A stretch of 40,091 nt of DNA from Thermoleophilia bacterium (lineage in GTDB: Bacteria; Actinomycetota; Thermoleophilia; Gaiellales; Gaiellaceae): the NCBI GenBank assembly GCA_025934995.1, contig JAICWC010000012.1, positions 1 to 40,091 on the forward strand. Direction: 5' to 3'. This document shows, piece after piece, positions 24,494-33,114 of the stretch. Positions within the stretch are counted from its first letter, which is position 1. The number at the start of each line of letters is the position of its first letter. The position numbers and the translations under genes were made by a program. The notes beneath the pieces were generated by a model. That model searched no databases. It was given only the letters and a program-made list of their open reading frames with translations, and was not told where the DNA came from.

Positions 24494-24870
24494 GCGCGCT
24501 CGATCACGTCGGGATCGCCGTTGCCGACTACGCACGGAGCAAGGCGTTCTACGAGCGAGCGCTCGCGCCGCTCGGAATGGCATTGCTCATGGAGTTCTCC
24601 GAAGCGGCGGCCGGGTTCGGCAGGGAAGACGGCGGACGACCCTCGTTCTTCATCGAAGCGCACGGAGAGCCCGTGCGCGGCCGGCTGCACATCGCTTTTG
24701 CGGCTGAGACTCGTGCGCGGGTGGACGCCTTCCACGCGGCAGCCCTCGAGGCCGGCGGCAGGGACAACGGCGCGCCCGGCCTGCGCTGGTACCACGCCGA
24801 TTACTACGGCGGCTACGTCTTCGATCCCGACGGCAACAACGTCGAGGCTGTCTGCCACCTACCCGCTTAG
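24490..24870 (+). CDS. VOC family protein (glyoxalase-like)
   Basis: 126 residues: ALDHVGIAVADYARSKAFYERALAPLGM at the start, FFIEAHGEP, LHIAFAAETRARVDAFHAAAL and YYGGYVFDPDGNNVEAVCH at the end, all hallmarks of the glyoxalase/bleomycin-resistance fold. TTG at 24490 overlaps the stop of the propeller-redoxin gene in a TTGA, so it needs ribosomes that finish that frame. This coupling itself argues that the redoxin frame is translated to its end. Reaction unknown. Confidence 0.88.
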   Translation: MSALDHVGIAVADYARSKAFYERALAPLGMALLMEFSEAAAGFGREDGGRPSFFIEAHGEPVRGRLHIAFAAETRARVDAFHAAALEAGGRDNGAPGLRWYHADYYGGYVFDPDGNNVEAVCHLPA

Positions 24871-24990
24871 GCGGTACCGCAGCCAGAGGCTGCCGCTCGC
24901 AGTCGCTGCAGCCTCGACGAGGCATTCGGCGAGCAGCGGCTTCGCCAGGGTCGGACTGATCGCGGCGCGTGGCGGTGGCAGAATCCCGCA

Positions 24991-25185
24991 ATGCGGCTGC
25001 TCGACCGACTCAGGCGATGGCGGCGCCCCGCGCAGTGGGACGAGGATCACCCGCTGACGGCCGACGAGCGCGTCGCCGAGCCCCTCCACGAAGAGCACTG
25101 GTGGAACGAGGCTCAGAACATCGGCGGCGCGAACTCGTGGGGACGCGTCGATCCGAACCGGGACTTCAAGAAGCCGAAGCCGTAG
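24991..25185 (+). CDS. small hypothetical protein
   Basis: 64 residues, not recognised. It starts MRLLDRLRRWRRP (a basic amphipathic segment) and continues with an acidic middle (EDHPLTADERVAEPLHEEHWW) and a Lys-rich end (NRDFKKPKP). It is highly charged, with no membrane segment or Cys. ATG at 24991 after a 120-bp gap in which no feature is seen. Overlaps the convergent DUF4129 gene by 20 bp. Coding status is supported mainly by composition. Confidence 0.6.
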   Translation: MRLLDRLRRWRRPAQWDEDHPLTADERVAEPLHEEHWWNEAQNIGGANSWGRVDPNRDFKKPKP

Positions 25186-26071
25186 GGACGACCGCGTCGG
25201 CCGTTCGCAGTTCCTCGCGGACGGCTAGGAGGGCATCGATCGCCTCGTCCCGCATCGCCGGCGTGGCCGCATGGTCGCTGAACCTCGCGAGCTGGAAGAG
25301 CTCGGTGAGCCGAGCCGCCGCCGCGCCCGCGTCGAGATCGCGCAGCGCGCGCAGCAGATACTCCGACGGCGCCTCCGCCGGTCGGCGGGGCAGCCCGACG
25401 GCGTCGAATGCACCCTCCATGCGCGCGTAGGCGGCGACGATCGCGCGCCTCGCGTCTCGCTCTCGACGAAGATCGCCGATCGAGAGATCGAGCGCGTCGA
25501 CGATCCCGCCGACGCGGCCGTCGTCGTCCTCGGTCTTCCGCCCGCCGGTCCGGCGTCGTTCGACGGCGAGCAACACGCTTCCGCCGACAAGGAGTGCGAT
25601 GACCGCTCCGATCGGAAACCACGGAAACGGCGACCGGCGGTGCGCCGCGTGCCGCGCCCGCTTCGCACGAGCAGGTGCTTGAACGTCGCAATTCGACGTC
25701 GGCCGGCCATGTGCTTGCTCGAACGCGACGCACGGGACGCCGCGTGACCGTTCGGAGCTCCCGACAGGATGAAAGACACGGCCGAGCCCGTACGAGGCCG
25801 CGGCGACGACCAGGACGAGCACGAGCGCAATCAGGACATCGCCGACACCGAACGGACGGCGCGCCGCGCTGCGAGGACGGTGCGACTCGACCGCGAGCGC
25901 GACGATCAGCAACGCGACGAGCCCGACGGCGCCTGCGATCAGGATGTCCGCGACCCGTCCCGAGCCCGGCGAGCCGCCTCGCGAAAGTGCGTGCGTGCGG
26001 CTGGCAAGGCCGACGGTGATCAGGAGACCGATCGTCACCGCGAGGCTGCCGGCCATGCTCCGCACGCTCAT
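25166..26071 (-). CDS. DUF4129 domain membrane protein
   Basis: 301 residues. Three hydrophobic segments near the N-terminus (about 10-25, 45-62, 79-98) and a fourth near 152-168 surround an extracytoplasmic loop with two Cys (VPCVAFEQ, SNCDVQ). The C-terminal DUF4129 domain reads AIVAAYARMEGAFDAVGLPRRPAEAPSEYLLRAL then LFQLARFSDHA. In Actinobacteria such proteins often accompany transglutaminase/MoxR clusters, but none is adjacent here. ATG at 26071, 3 bp after the stop of the methyltransferase gene. Confidence 0.85.
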   Translation of the reverse strand: MSVRSMAGSLAVTIGLLITVGLASRTHALSRGGSPGSGRVADILIAGAVGLVALLIVALAVESHRPRSAARRPFGVGDVLIALVLVLVVAAASYGLGRVFHPVGSSERSRGVPCVAFEQAHGRPTSNCDVQAPARAKRARHAAHRRSPFPWFPIGAVIALLVGGSVLLAVERRRTGGRKTEDDDGRVGGIVDALDLSIGDLRRERDARRAIVAAYARMEGAFDAVGLPRRPAEAPSEYLLRALRDLDAGAAAARLTELFQLARFSDHAATPAMRDEAIDALLAVREELRTADAVVPTASAS

Positions 26072-26074
26072 CGA

Positions 26075-26623
26075 TCAGAGGATGAACGGCAGCAGCATCT
26101 TGGTCGAGCGCTTGTACGCGGGATATGTGTCGGCGAACTGCACGCTCAGGTAACGCTCCTCGACGGAGGCGCTGTAGAGGAAGTACACGGCAGCGAGGGC
26201 CACCACCACGAGCCACCGCCAGCTGAGCGCCACGGCTGTCCCCGCGCCTGCAAGGAGGATGCCCGAGTAGATCGGGTGGCGCACCCATCGGTAGGGGCCG
26301 CTCGTCACGAGATCCGGCTCGACCTTTTGCGTCATCGGCGTGCCCCAGTTGCGACCCAGCTGCAGACGAGCCCAGAGTGCGAACGACAACCCGACGGCGA
26401 AGACGGCGAGCCCGATCCCGAGGCGCCCTGGATCGGTGTGGATGCCGCGACCGCGAAGCGCTCCCAGGCGGATCAAGACGACCACGACGACCGCGAGCAC
26501 CGCCCTGATGCGCAGCTCACGCGCCCACGGGACCCGGCCCCTCTTCATGGAAAAGGCCGCCACGATCCAGTACGCCCAGAACGCCGCCCAGCCGGCGGCG
26601 AAGACGAGCTCGAGCGCTCTCAT
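26075..26623 (-). CDS. isoprenylcysteine carboxyl methyltransferase-family membrane protein
   Basis: 182 residues with four to five transmembrane helices and the ICMT/PEMT SAM-binding motif LVTSGPYRWVRHPIYSGIL, followed by VEERYLSVQFADTYPAYKRST. Bacterial members methylate lipids or small molecules at the membrane; the substrate is unknown. ATG at 26623. It lies between the zinc-ribbon and DUF4129 genes on the minus strand. Confidence 0.9.
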   Translation of the reverse strand: MRALELVFAAGWAAFWAYWIVAAFSMKRGRVPWARELRIRAVLAVVVVVLIRLGALRGRGIHTDPGRLGIGLAVFAVGLSFALWARLQLGRNWGTPMTQKVEPDLVTSGPYRWVRHPIYSGILLAGAGTAVALSWRWLVVVALAAVYFLYSASVEERYLSVQFADTYPAYKRSTKMLLPFIL

Positions 26624-26644
26624 CGCCGACCGAGCCCGCGCGGG

Positions 26645-27142
26645 CTACCGCGCGCGACGCCGACGCGGCGGCTCGAGCGCCGGCAGCGCGACCGCGGCCG
26701 GCTCGACCTGGGTCTCGCAATACGGGCACACCTGCCACAGCGCCTCGAGCGGCTGCTTGCAGTTCACGCACGCCTGCTTCAGCTTCGTCGTGCAGATCGG
26801 ACAGACGAGGAACGAGACGTCCACCTCGCTGCGACAAACCGGGCAGTGCAGGTCGCGCTTCGAAAGCCTGTCCTCCATCGCCTTGATCTCGAGCTCGCGC
26901 TCGCGCACGTCCTCGAGGTATTCCGGCGGCCGGAACAGCATGTACACGAAGACGCCGAGGAACGGGACGATGACGCCGAGCATGACGCTGACGCCGATCA
27001 GCCACGGGTCCTCGAGCCGCCGGCGCGCGTCCTTGTAGATCCAGAACACGGTCGCGAGCCAGAAGACGACCGCGAAGAAGATCAGCAGGTTGCGCACGGC
27101 AAGCCACGTGCCCGAACTGAAGAAGCTGGCGACCACCGTCAC
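26645..27142 (-). CDS. membrane protein with two zinc ribbons
   Basis: 165 residues. Two transmembrane helices (about 15-36 and 47-70) lead into a cytoplasmic tail with eight Cys in four CxxC pairs: C100/C103 with C114/C117, and C125/C128 with C139/C142, the double zinc ribbon pattern, then a basic PPRRRRAR end. Function unknown. GTG at 27142 overlaps the stop of the 42-residue membrane gene (GTGA). Confidence 0.87.
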   Translation of the reverse strand: MTVVASFFSSGTWLAVRNLLIFFAVVFWLATVFWIYKDARRRLEDPWLIGVSVMLGVIVPFLGVFVYMLFRPPEYLEDVRERELEIKAMEDRLSKRDLHCPVCRSEVDVSFLVCPICTTKLKQACVNCKQPLEALWQVCPYCETQVEPAAVALPALEPPRRRRAR

Positions 27143-27267
27143 AGCAGGATCCTTCCTATGAGATAGCCGGCGGCAAACGCGCCGCCGACGATCACGACCA
27201 GGACGAAGAATGCCAGCGCGAAGACGCTGACCCGGTCGCCGAGGCTATGGACGGTGGCTGGAGTCAC
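27139..27267 (-). CDS. 42-residue single-pass membrane protein after folC
   Basis: GTG at 27267 gives VTPATVHSLGDRVSV, then one long hydrophobic helix (FALAFFVLVVIVGGAFAAGYLIG) and RILL. It overlaps the folC 3' end by 23 bp and the zinc-ribbon gene start by 4 bp (GTGA), so it bridges two coupled genes and is very probably translated. Many Actinobacteria have a small membrane protein directly after folC (DUF4233 in Streptomyces); this one is far shorter, so homology is not claimed. Confidence 0.68.
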   Translation of the reverse strand: MTPATVHSLGDRVSVFALAFFVLVVIVGGAFAAGYLIGRILL

Positions 27268-28345
27268 TGAGCTCTGCCAGAAGATAGAGCGAGCCCGTGA
27301 CGACGACGGCCCCCGCCTGCCCCGCCAGCGCGCGGGCGTGGGCCCGGGCGGCGTATGGGTCGGGGAGGACGTCGACATGGTCGAAGTACGGTTCGGCGCG
27401 GGTTGCGAGCTCCCCTGCAGCCAACGCGCGGGCATTCGCGGATTCCGTGGCCACGAAACGGCGTCCGAGCACGGACAGGGCCTCGAGCATCAGCTCCGGC
27501 CGCTTGTCCTCGAGGATCGAGGCGACGACGACCCAGTCGTCCCGATCGGGCAGGCGCGGCAGGAGGTAGCCGAGGCCGGCGAGGTTGTGCGCGCCGTCCC
27601 AGATCTCCAGCGGCTCGTCGCCGCGATGCTCCAGGCGGCCCGGTAGGGCGACCTCGTCGACGGCGTGCGGATCGACCTCTCGGCCGAGGAAGGCCTGCGC
27701 CGCCGCGATCGCCAGTGCAAGGTTGCTCGCCCCCGTCAGCTCGACGCGTGCGGCGCCGTTCGCACGCGCGAGCTCCTCCCATTCGCGGTCGCCGAGCACG
27801 ACGACGCAACCGGGTTGCACGACGGCGAGCTTCTCGGCGGCGATCTCCTCGCGCGTGTCGCCGAGCACTTCGGTGTGCTCCAGCGCGACGTTCGTCAGCA
27901 CGACCACGCGTGAACGCAGGACATTCGTCGCGTCGTGCCGTCCGCCGAGCCCGGCCTCGACGACAGCGGCATCGACTCCCGCCTCCGCGAACTCGAGCAG
28001 CGCCGCGGCGGTGAGAATCTCGAACTGCGTCGCGTCGGCTGCGTGCGGACGGACGCGATCGACGGCGCGCTCGAAGTCCGCCTCGGCGCCGTCGACACGG
28101 ATGCGCTCGCTCCAGCCGCGCACGTGCGGCGAGTAGTACGCGCCGACGCGCAGCCCCTCGTTCGCGAGCAGCGCCTCGGTCAGTCGCGTCGTCGTCGACT
28201 TGCCGTTCGTTCCGACGACGTGGATCGCGTCGTACGCGAGCTGCGGATCGCCCAGATCGTGCAGCAGGCGGCGCATCCGCTCGAGCCCGAAGCCGTCCTT
28301 CGGCCACGGGCTCAGTGACTCAACCCAGTGCGTCGAGCTCTGCAC
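27245..28345 (-). CDS. folC: folylpolyglutamate synthase / dihydrofolate synthase
   Basis: 366 residues, somewhat short for the family (about 400-450). Mur-ligase-type motifs are present: SPWPKDGFGLERMRRLL, the P-loop HVVGTNGKSTTTRL, YYSPHVRGWSERI, VEAGLGGRHDATN, and LEIWDGAHNLAG at the ligase domain. It adds glutamate to dihydropteroate/folate. GTG at 28345, 26 bp inside the 3' end of valS, is the nearest start that keeps the conserved N-terminus. The valS-folC order is standard in Actinobacteria. Confidence 0.93.
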   Translation of the reverse strand: MQSSTHWVESLSPWPKDGFGLERMRRLLHDLGDPQLAYDAIHVVGTNGKSTTTRLTEALLANEGLRVGAYYSPHVRGWSERIRVDGAEADFERAVDRVRPHAADATQFEILTAAALLEFAEAGVDAAVVEAGLGGRHDATNVLRSRVVVLTNVALEHTEVLGDTREEIAAEKLAVVQPGCVVVLGDREWEELARANGAARVELTGASNLALAIAAAQAFLGREVDPHAVDEVALPGRLEHRGDEPLEIWDGAHNLAGLGYLLPRLPDRDDWVVVASILEDKRPELMLEALSVLGRRFVATESANARALAAGELATRAEPYFDHVDVLPDPYAARAHARALAGQAGAVVVTGSLYLLAELSDSSHRP

Positions 28346-30722
28346 GGTACTGCTCGAGTTTTTCACGCTCGGCAGCGACGACGTCAGGTGCCGCATTCGC
28401 GACGAACTTCTCGTTCGCGAGCATCCGCTCGGAGCGCTCGATCTCCTTCTGCACGCGCGCGCGCTCGGCGTCGACGTCGCCCTGACCGTTCTCGGACGGG
28501 CGCACGACCGCTTCGAAGATGCGCGCAGCATCGCCGTCGAGGCGGATGCGCACACCGCTGCGACGGTAGATCCGCGCCGCGGTCTGTGCACGCTCGATCT
28601 CACCGGGCGCGTCGGCCGGCGCCGGCTCTGGCCAGGGCGCGACGATCAGGCGCGACTCCCGCGCCGGAAGGTGCGACCAGATCTCCTCCGTCACGTGCGG
28701 CAGCACCGGGTGCAGCAGTGTCAGCAGCCGCTCGAGCGCGGCGAACGCGGTCGCTCGCACGTCGTCGTCGCCGAGCCGCGGCTTGATCGCCTCGAGATAC
28801 CAGTCGCAGAAGTCGTCGAACGTCAGGTGGTACAGCCGCTCGACGGCATGCGAGAAGTCGAAGCGGTCGAGATCGGCCTCGATCTCCGCGCGCGTCCCGT
28901 CGATCCGCGCGAAGATCCATCGCTCCTCCGCGCTGTCGGGCCTGGCGACAACCTCACCGCCGCCGGCCATCAGCAGCAAGCGGGATGCATTCCAAAGCTT
29001 GTTCGCGAGGCGGCGCCCTTCCTCGATCGGCTGCGTCGAGAAGCGCACGTCCTGTGTCGACGTCATCTTCAGGAGGCCGTAGCGCGTCGCGTCGGCGCCG
29101 TGCTCGTCGATCAGGTCGATCGGGTCGACGCCGTTCCGGAGCGACTTCGACATGCGACGTCCGTCGCCTGCGAGCACGGTCGAATGGATGATCACGTCGT
29201 CGAACGGGATGTCGCCCATCAGCTCGAGCCCCGCCATCACCATGCGGGCCTCCCAGAGGAAGATGATCTCGCGCGCCGTCGAGTTGACGTCGCCCGGGTA
29301 GTAGCGGCGCAGCTCGGGCGTGTCGTCCGGCCAACCGAGCGTCGCGAACGGCCAGAGCGCCGAGCTGAACCACGTGTCGAGCACGTCCTCGTCCCGCGCC
29401 AGCGCCGTCGAGCCGCACTCGGCGCACGCGGACGGGGTCTCCTCTGCGCACGTGACGTGGCCGTTGTCGCAGTACCAGATCGGCAGCTGATGGCCCCACC
29501 ACAGCTGGCGCGACACGTTCCACGGGCGGATGTTCTTCAGCCAGTCGAGCGCGACCCGGTTCTGCGACGGCGGATGGAACGTGACGCGGCCCGACTCGAT
29601 CGACTCCAGCGCGGCGCCGGCCATCGGCTTCATGTCGCACCACCACTGGAGCGACACGAGCGGTTGGATCCGCGTCTGGCTGCGCTCGCAGTGGCCGACG
29701 GCATGCCGGTAGTGCTCGCGCTTCTCGAGCCGGTCGTTGTCCTTGAGCCATTGCACGACCCGCTCGGCGGCCTCGTCTTCGGTCAGTCCCGCGTAGCCGT
29801 CCGGGACGTCGCCCGTCATCCGGCCGTCGAGGCCGATGACGGTCAGCTCCGGGAGCCCGTGGTCGCGGCCGATGTCGAAGTCCATCGGGTCGTGGCCCGG
29901 CGTGATCTTCACGGCCCCGGTGCCGAACTCGGGATCGACCCGCTCGTCGGCGATCACCGGCACCGCCCGGTCGACGACCGGCACCTGCACGTTCTTGCCG
30001 ATCAGGCTCGTGTACCGCTCGTCGTCGGGATGCACCGCGACGGCGACGTCGGCGAGGATCGTCGCAGGTCGCACGGTCGCGACGGAGATGCCTCCCTCGC
30101 CGTCGACGAGCGGGTACCCCGCGTACGTGAGCGTGTCGTCCACGTCGAGGTACTCGACCTCGAGATCGGAGATCGACGTGCGGCAGTCGCTGCACCAGTT
30201 GACGATGCGGTTGTCGCGGAACAGCCAGCCGCGCTCGTACAGATGCACGAAGAAGCGCATCACGGCGCGGACGTAGCCGTCGTCCATCGTGAAGCGTTCG
30301 CGTTCGTAGTCGAGCGAGCAGCCGAGCCGCCGGAACTGGCTCATGATCACGCCGCCGTACTCGTGCAGCCACGCCCAAACCCGTTCGACGAACGCCTCTC
30401 GGCCGAGCTCGAGGCGCGACGTCCCTTCGCCGCGGAGCTCGCGCTCGACGACCGCCTGGGTCGCGATGCCGGCGTGATCGAAGCCGGGCTGCCACAGCGT
30501 GTTGAAGCCGCGCATGCGGTGCCAGCGGATGAGCGCGTCCTGGATCGAGCCGTTCAGCGCGTGGCCCATGTGCAGCGCGCCCGTCACATTCGGCGGCGGC
30601 ACGGCGATCACATACGTCTCACCCGGCGCATCCACGTCGGCGTGGTAGAGCCGTTCCTCTTCCCAGATCTTCTGCCAGCGTTCCTCGACGCCGCGCGGGT
30701 TGTAGAGAGGCGCGAGCTCCAT
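28320..30722 (-). CDS. valS: valyl-tRNA synthetase
   Basis: 800-residue class I synthetase. The HIGH motif is HMGH at 51-54 (PPPNVTGALHMGHALNG), the KMSKS loop is RRMSKSLRNG near 520, and the editing domain contains TVRPATILADVAVAVHP. A Cys-rich insert (YCDNGH...CAEC) could bind zinc. The C-terminal about 70 residues form the coiled-coil arm (RVQKEIERSERMLANEKFV). ATG at 30722. Its ribosome-binding site AAGGTGGG lies inside a perfect dyad. Located downstream of the GntR gene. Confidence 0.97.
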   Translation of the reverse strand: MELAPLYNPRGVEERWQKIWEEERLYHADVDAPGETYVIAVPPPNVTGALHMGHALNGSIQDALIRWHRMRGFNTLWQPGFDHAGIATQAVVERELRGEGTSRLELGREAFVERVWAWLHEYGGVIMSQFRRLGCSLDYERERFTMDDGYVRAVMRFFVHLYERGWLFRDNRIVNWCSDCRTSISDLEVEYLDVDDTLTYAGYPLVDGEGGISVATVRPATILADVAVAVHPDDERYTSLIGKNVQVPVVDRAVPVIADERVDPEFGTGAVKITPGHDPMDFDIGRDHGLPELTVIGLDGRMTGDVPDGYAGLTEDEAAERVVQWLKDNDRLEKREHYRHAVGHCERSQTRIQPLVSLQWWCDMKPMAGAALESIESGRVTFHPPSQNRVALDWLKNIRPWNVSRQLWWGHQLPIWYCDNGHVTCAEETPSACAECGSTALARDEDVLDTWFSSALWPFATLGWPDDTPELRRYYPGDVNSTAREIIFLWEARMVMAGLELMGDIPFDDVIIHSTVLAGDGRRMSKSLRNGVDPIDLIDEHGADATRYGLLKMTSTQDVRFSTQPIEEGRRLANKLWNASRLLLMAGGGEVVARPDSAEERWIFARIDGTRAEIEADLDRFDFSHAVERLYHLTFDDFCDWYLEAIKPRLGDDDVRATAFAALERLLTLLHPVLPHVTEEIWSHLPARESRLIVAPWPEPAPADAPGEIERAQTAARIYRRSGVRIRLDGDAARIFEAVVRPSENGQGDVDAERARVQKEIERSERMLANEKFVANAAPDVVAAEREKLEQYRAELDALG

Positions 30723-30728
30723 CAGGCA

Positions 30729-30743
30729 CCCACCTTAGGTGGG
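30729..30743 (-). promoter_or_regulatory. perfect dyad covering the valS ribosome-binding site
   Basis: CCCACCTTAGGTGGG has two 7-bp arms around one base. On the valS strand the 3' arm is the Shine-Dalgarno sequence AAGGTGGG, 6 nt from the ATG. As RNA it could fold CCCAC-CUAAG-GUGGG and block initiation; as DNA it could be an operator. No T-box specifier leader is visible. Confidence 0.5.
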
Positions 30744-30830
30744 CGCGGAGAGCGGCCGGTGAGGTCAGGCAGGAACTATGCGACCAGTATGCCGAAAGCG
30801 CTGCGCCCGCGCCAGGAGCCTCCGACGGCG

Positions 30831-31577
30831 TTAGCCCGCGGCCGATCCCGATCGGCCGCGCGCCTTCGCCCAGTCGCGCGGTTGCGCGCCCACCTGCTCG
30901 AGGATCGTCTCGAGGAGGTGGAACGACGAGAGGACGTGCTCTCGCGCGAGCTCGCGGGCGCCGCCGGCGCTGCCGGCGAAGAGCGCCTGCTTGATCGCAC
31001 GATGCTGCTCCGCGTTGCGCGCGTACAGCTCGTCGATCGAATGGTCGCCCGGCGCCCACACGGCCGGGCCGCTGAACGAACGGCGCGCGCTCTTTGCGAG
31101 CTGCTCGACGAGCGGCAGGTCGGCGGCGCGGTAGATGACGTCGTGGAACGAGTGGTTCGCGCGCACCCAGTCCCCCATGATCGAGCGCCGCTCCTCCCCC
31201 GGCTCGCGCGACCGTAGCTCCACCGAGATCTTCGCGAACTGCTGCTCGCAGTCGTCGAGCTCCTGCAGCTGCTCTTTCGTGATCTTCGCGGCCGCGGTCT
31301 CGGTCGCAAGCGCTTCGAGCTCCGCGCGGACGAGGAACGCTTCGTGCAGCTCTTCGCGGGAGATGGTGCGGACCCGGACGCCGCGGTTCGGCACGAACGA
31401 GACGAGCCCGAGCGCGGCGAGGCGCCGGAGCGCCTCACGAATCGGCGTGCGCGAGACGTTGAACTGCTCGGACAGCTGCTCCTGGCGCAGCACCGTGCCG
31501 GGGGCCAGCTCGCCCGAGACGATCGCCTCTTCGATGACGAGCGCGATGTCGTCGGCCTTGGTGCTGTCGAGGCTCAC
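30831..31577 (-). CDS. GntR family regulator (FadR/FCD subfamily) of the glyoxylate operon (inferred)
   Basis: 248 residues. An N-terminal winged helix (IEEAIVSGELAPGTVLRQEQL, then FNVSRTPIREALRRLAALGLV) is followed by an FCD ligand domain (HEAFLVRAELEALATETAA, NHSFHDVIYRAA, EQHRAIKQALF with metal-ligand His residues). FCD regulators bind small carboxylates or acyl compounds. It is the last gene of the aceA-aceB run, 10 bp after the small Cys-rich gene, so it probably autoregulates that operon. GTG at 31577. Confidence 0.92.
   Translation of the reverse strand: MSLDSTKADDIALVIEEAIVSGELAPGTVLRQEQLSEQFNVSRTPIREALRRLAALGLVSFVPNRGVRVRTISREELHEAFLVRAELEALATETAAAKITKEQLQELDDCEQQFAKISVELRSREPGEERRSIMGDWVRANHSFHDVIYRAADLPLVEQLAKSARRSFSGPAVWAPGDHSIDELYARNAEQHRAIKQALFAGSAGGARELAREHVLSSFHLLETILEQVGAQPRDWAKARGRSGSAAG
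30837..30860 (-). other. 24-bp perfect inverted repeat at the end of the GntR gene
   Basis: CGCGGCCGATC and GATCGGCCGCG are 11-bp perfect arms around CC, lying over the last codons of the GntR gene, 4 bp before its TAA on the coding strand. The transcript would form a strong GC hairpin without a U-tract. It may protect or end the operon mRNA, or be a dyad binding site. Confidence 0.45.
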
Positions 31578-31587
31578 GACATCGATC

Positions 31588-31695
31588 TTAGTCCTGCTCG
31601 TGGTCGCGTTCGCAGAAATCCGGGCAGCTGCACTCGGCCTTCTCGGCCGTGCACGGCTCGTCCTCGACGTCTCTTTCGACCTCGACGATCTCCAC
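31588..31695 (-). CDS. 35-residue Cys-rich acidic mini-protein in the glyoxylate operon
   Basis: A short frame with strong translation signals: AAGGAGG 6 nt before GTG at 31695, ending in TAA at 31588. It encodes an acidic peptide with four Cys in the order C15, C22, C24 and C28 (CTAEKAECSCPDFC), suitable for a metal site, and an HEQD end. It starts 12 bp after the aceB stop and ends 10 bp before the GntR start, so it is an operon member. No family is recognised. Confidence 0.7.
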   Translation of the reverse strand: MEIVEVERDVEDEPCTAEKAECSCPDFCERDHEQD

Positions 31696-31707
31696 GGCTC
31701 TCCTCCT

Positions 31708-33114
31708 TCAGTCGAGCTGGTCGTAGGCGGACACGGTCAGGAAGTCTTCGAGCTCGTCGGCGAGCGCGAGCCCGAGGAAGAGCTCTTTCGCTTCGTCGCC
31801 GGCCTCGACGCGCCCGGCCTCGGCGCGCACCTCCTCCGGTGTGAATCGGCCCGAGCGAACCCACTGCCAGACCTGTGAGCGGGAGATCTCGGCAGTCGCG
31901 GCGTCCTCCATCAGGTTGTCGATCGCCGCCGCGCCGACGCCGTGCAGCCATGCGTCGAGATAGCGGATGCCGACGGAGACGTTCGTGCGCAGCCCCTGCT
32001 CCGTGATCTCGCCCGGCGTCTCAGGGATCGAGAGCAGGTCGGCCTCGGTGACGTGCACGTCCTCGCGCAGCACGTCGAGCTGGTTCGCGCGGGCGAAGCA
32101 GTCGGTCGCAACCGGAACGAGATCGGGATGCGCGACCCACGTCCCGTCGAACCCCTGCCCCGCCTCGCGCTCCTTGTCTTCCCGCACCTTCGCGAGCGCG
32201 ACCCGGTTCACCTCGGCGTCCGTGCGCGAGGGGATGAATGCCGCCATGCCCCCGATCGCGTGCGCGCCGTGCGCGTGGCAGGTGGCGACGAGCAGGTCGG
32301 TGTACGCGCGCATGAACGGCACCGTCATGGTCACCTGCACGCGGTCCGGCAGCACCCAGCTTCCGTCCTCGGCGCGCGCGCGGAACTTCTTGATGACGCT
32401 GAAGATGTAATCCCAGCGGCCGGCGTTCAGCGCGCAGCCGTAGTCGCGCAGCTCCCAGAGGATCTGCTCCATCTCGAACGCGGCGAGGATCGTCTCGATC
32501 AGGACGGTGCAGCGGATGTCGTCGCCGCCCGCAATGCGGAACGCCTCCGCCCAGAGCCGCGCCTCGAGGTGCGACTCGATCTTCGGCAGGTAGAAGTAGC
32601 GCGCGCCGTTCGCGTAGGCGAGGCCGAAGTCGTAGAGCGACGCGGACACGGGGTCGCCGTCGATGTCGACGTGCCGCTCGACGAGATGCCAGCCGCGCGG
32701 ACGGATCAACATCGTCGCGATCTCGTCGTTCAGGCGGTAGCTCTTGTCGGGCGTTTCGAACGAGAGCTCGCCGCGGATCGCGTCACGGACGTTCTCGTGT
32801 CCGCGGACGACGTTCTCCCACGTCGGCGAGTTCGCGTCCTCGAAGTCCGCCATGAAGCAGCGCGCACCGGAGTTGAAGGCGTTGATCATCATCTTGCGGT
32901 CGACCGGGCCCGTGATCTCGCAGCGCCGGTCGACGAGGTCGACAGGCGCCCGAGCGACCTGCCAGTCGCCCGGGTGACGGACGAAGGTCGGGTCGTCGCC
33001 GGCGTCGAGGCGCGCCTGGCGCGCGCGTCGTTCGGCGAGCAGGTCGAGCCGCAGCGGCCCGAGATCGCGGTGCAGCTGCTCGACGAGCTCCAGCTGTTGG
33101 GCTATGCCTGGAAT
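31708..33114 (-). CDS. aceB: malate synthase A, non-canonical start
   Basis: Condenses glyoxylate with acetyl-CoA in the glyoxylate bypass. Hallmarks are [46 protein letters not shown] (Arg), [42 protein letters not shown] and [18 protein letters not shown] (catalytic Asp). The family alignment requires the segment [19 protein letters not shown], yet no ATG, GTG or TTG lies in frame from within aceA down to the internal ATG at 32892. Candidate starts are ATT at 33114 (AGGA 6 nt upstream), ATA at 33105 (overlapping the aceA TAG) and CTG at 33093. ATT is used here; about 468 residues. Confidence 0.9.
   Translation of the reverse strand: MPGIAQQLELVEQLHRDLGPLRLDLLAERRARQARLDAGDDPTFVRHPGDWQVARAPVDLVDRRCEITGPVDRKMMINAFNSGARCFMADFEDANSPTWENVVRGHENVRDAIRGELSFETPDKSYRLNDEIATMLIRPRGWHLVERHVDIDGDPVSASLYDFGLAYANGARYFYLPKIESHLEARLWAEAFRIAGGDDIRCTVLIETILAAFEMEQILWELRDYGCALNAGRWDYIFSVIKKFRARAEDGSWVLPDRVQVTMTVPFMRAYTDLLVATCHAHGAHAIGGMAAFIPSRTDAEVNRVALAKVREDKEREAGQGFDGTWVAHPDLVPVATDCFARANQLDVLREDVHVTEADLLSIPETPGEITEQGLRTNVSVGIRYLDAWLHGVGAAAIDNLMEDAATAEISRSQVWQWVRSGRFTPEEVRAEAGRVEAGDEAKELFLGLALADELEDFLTVSAYDQLD

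Noticed and set aside
30723-30830. T-box riboswitch in the valS leader
   Set aside because: The 108-bp gap has no specifier-loop or T-box consensus and no terminator/antiterminator pair; only a short dyad over the ribosome site is visible.
28200-31217. A 1005-codon plus-strand frame opposite folC and valS
   Set aside because: Antisense to two unmistakable housekeeping genes, with no recognisable domain.
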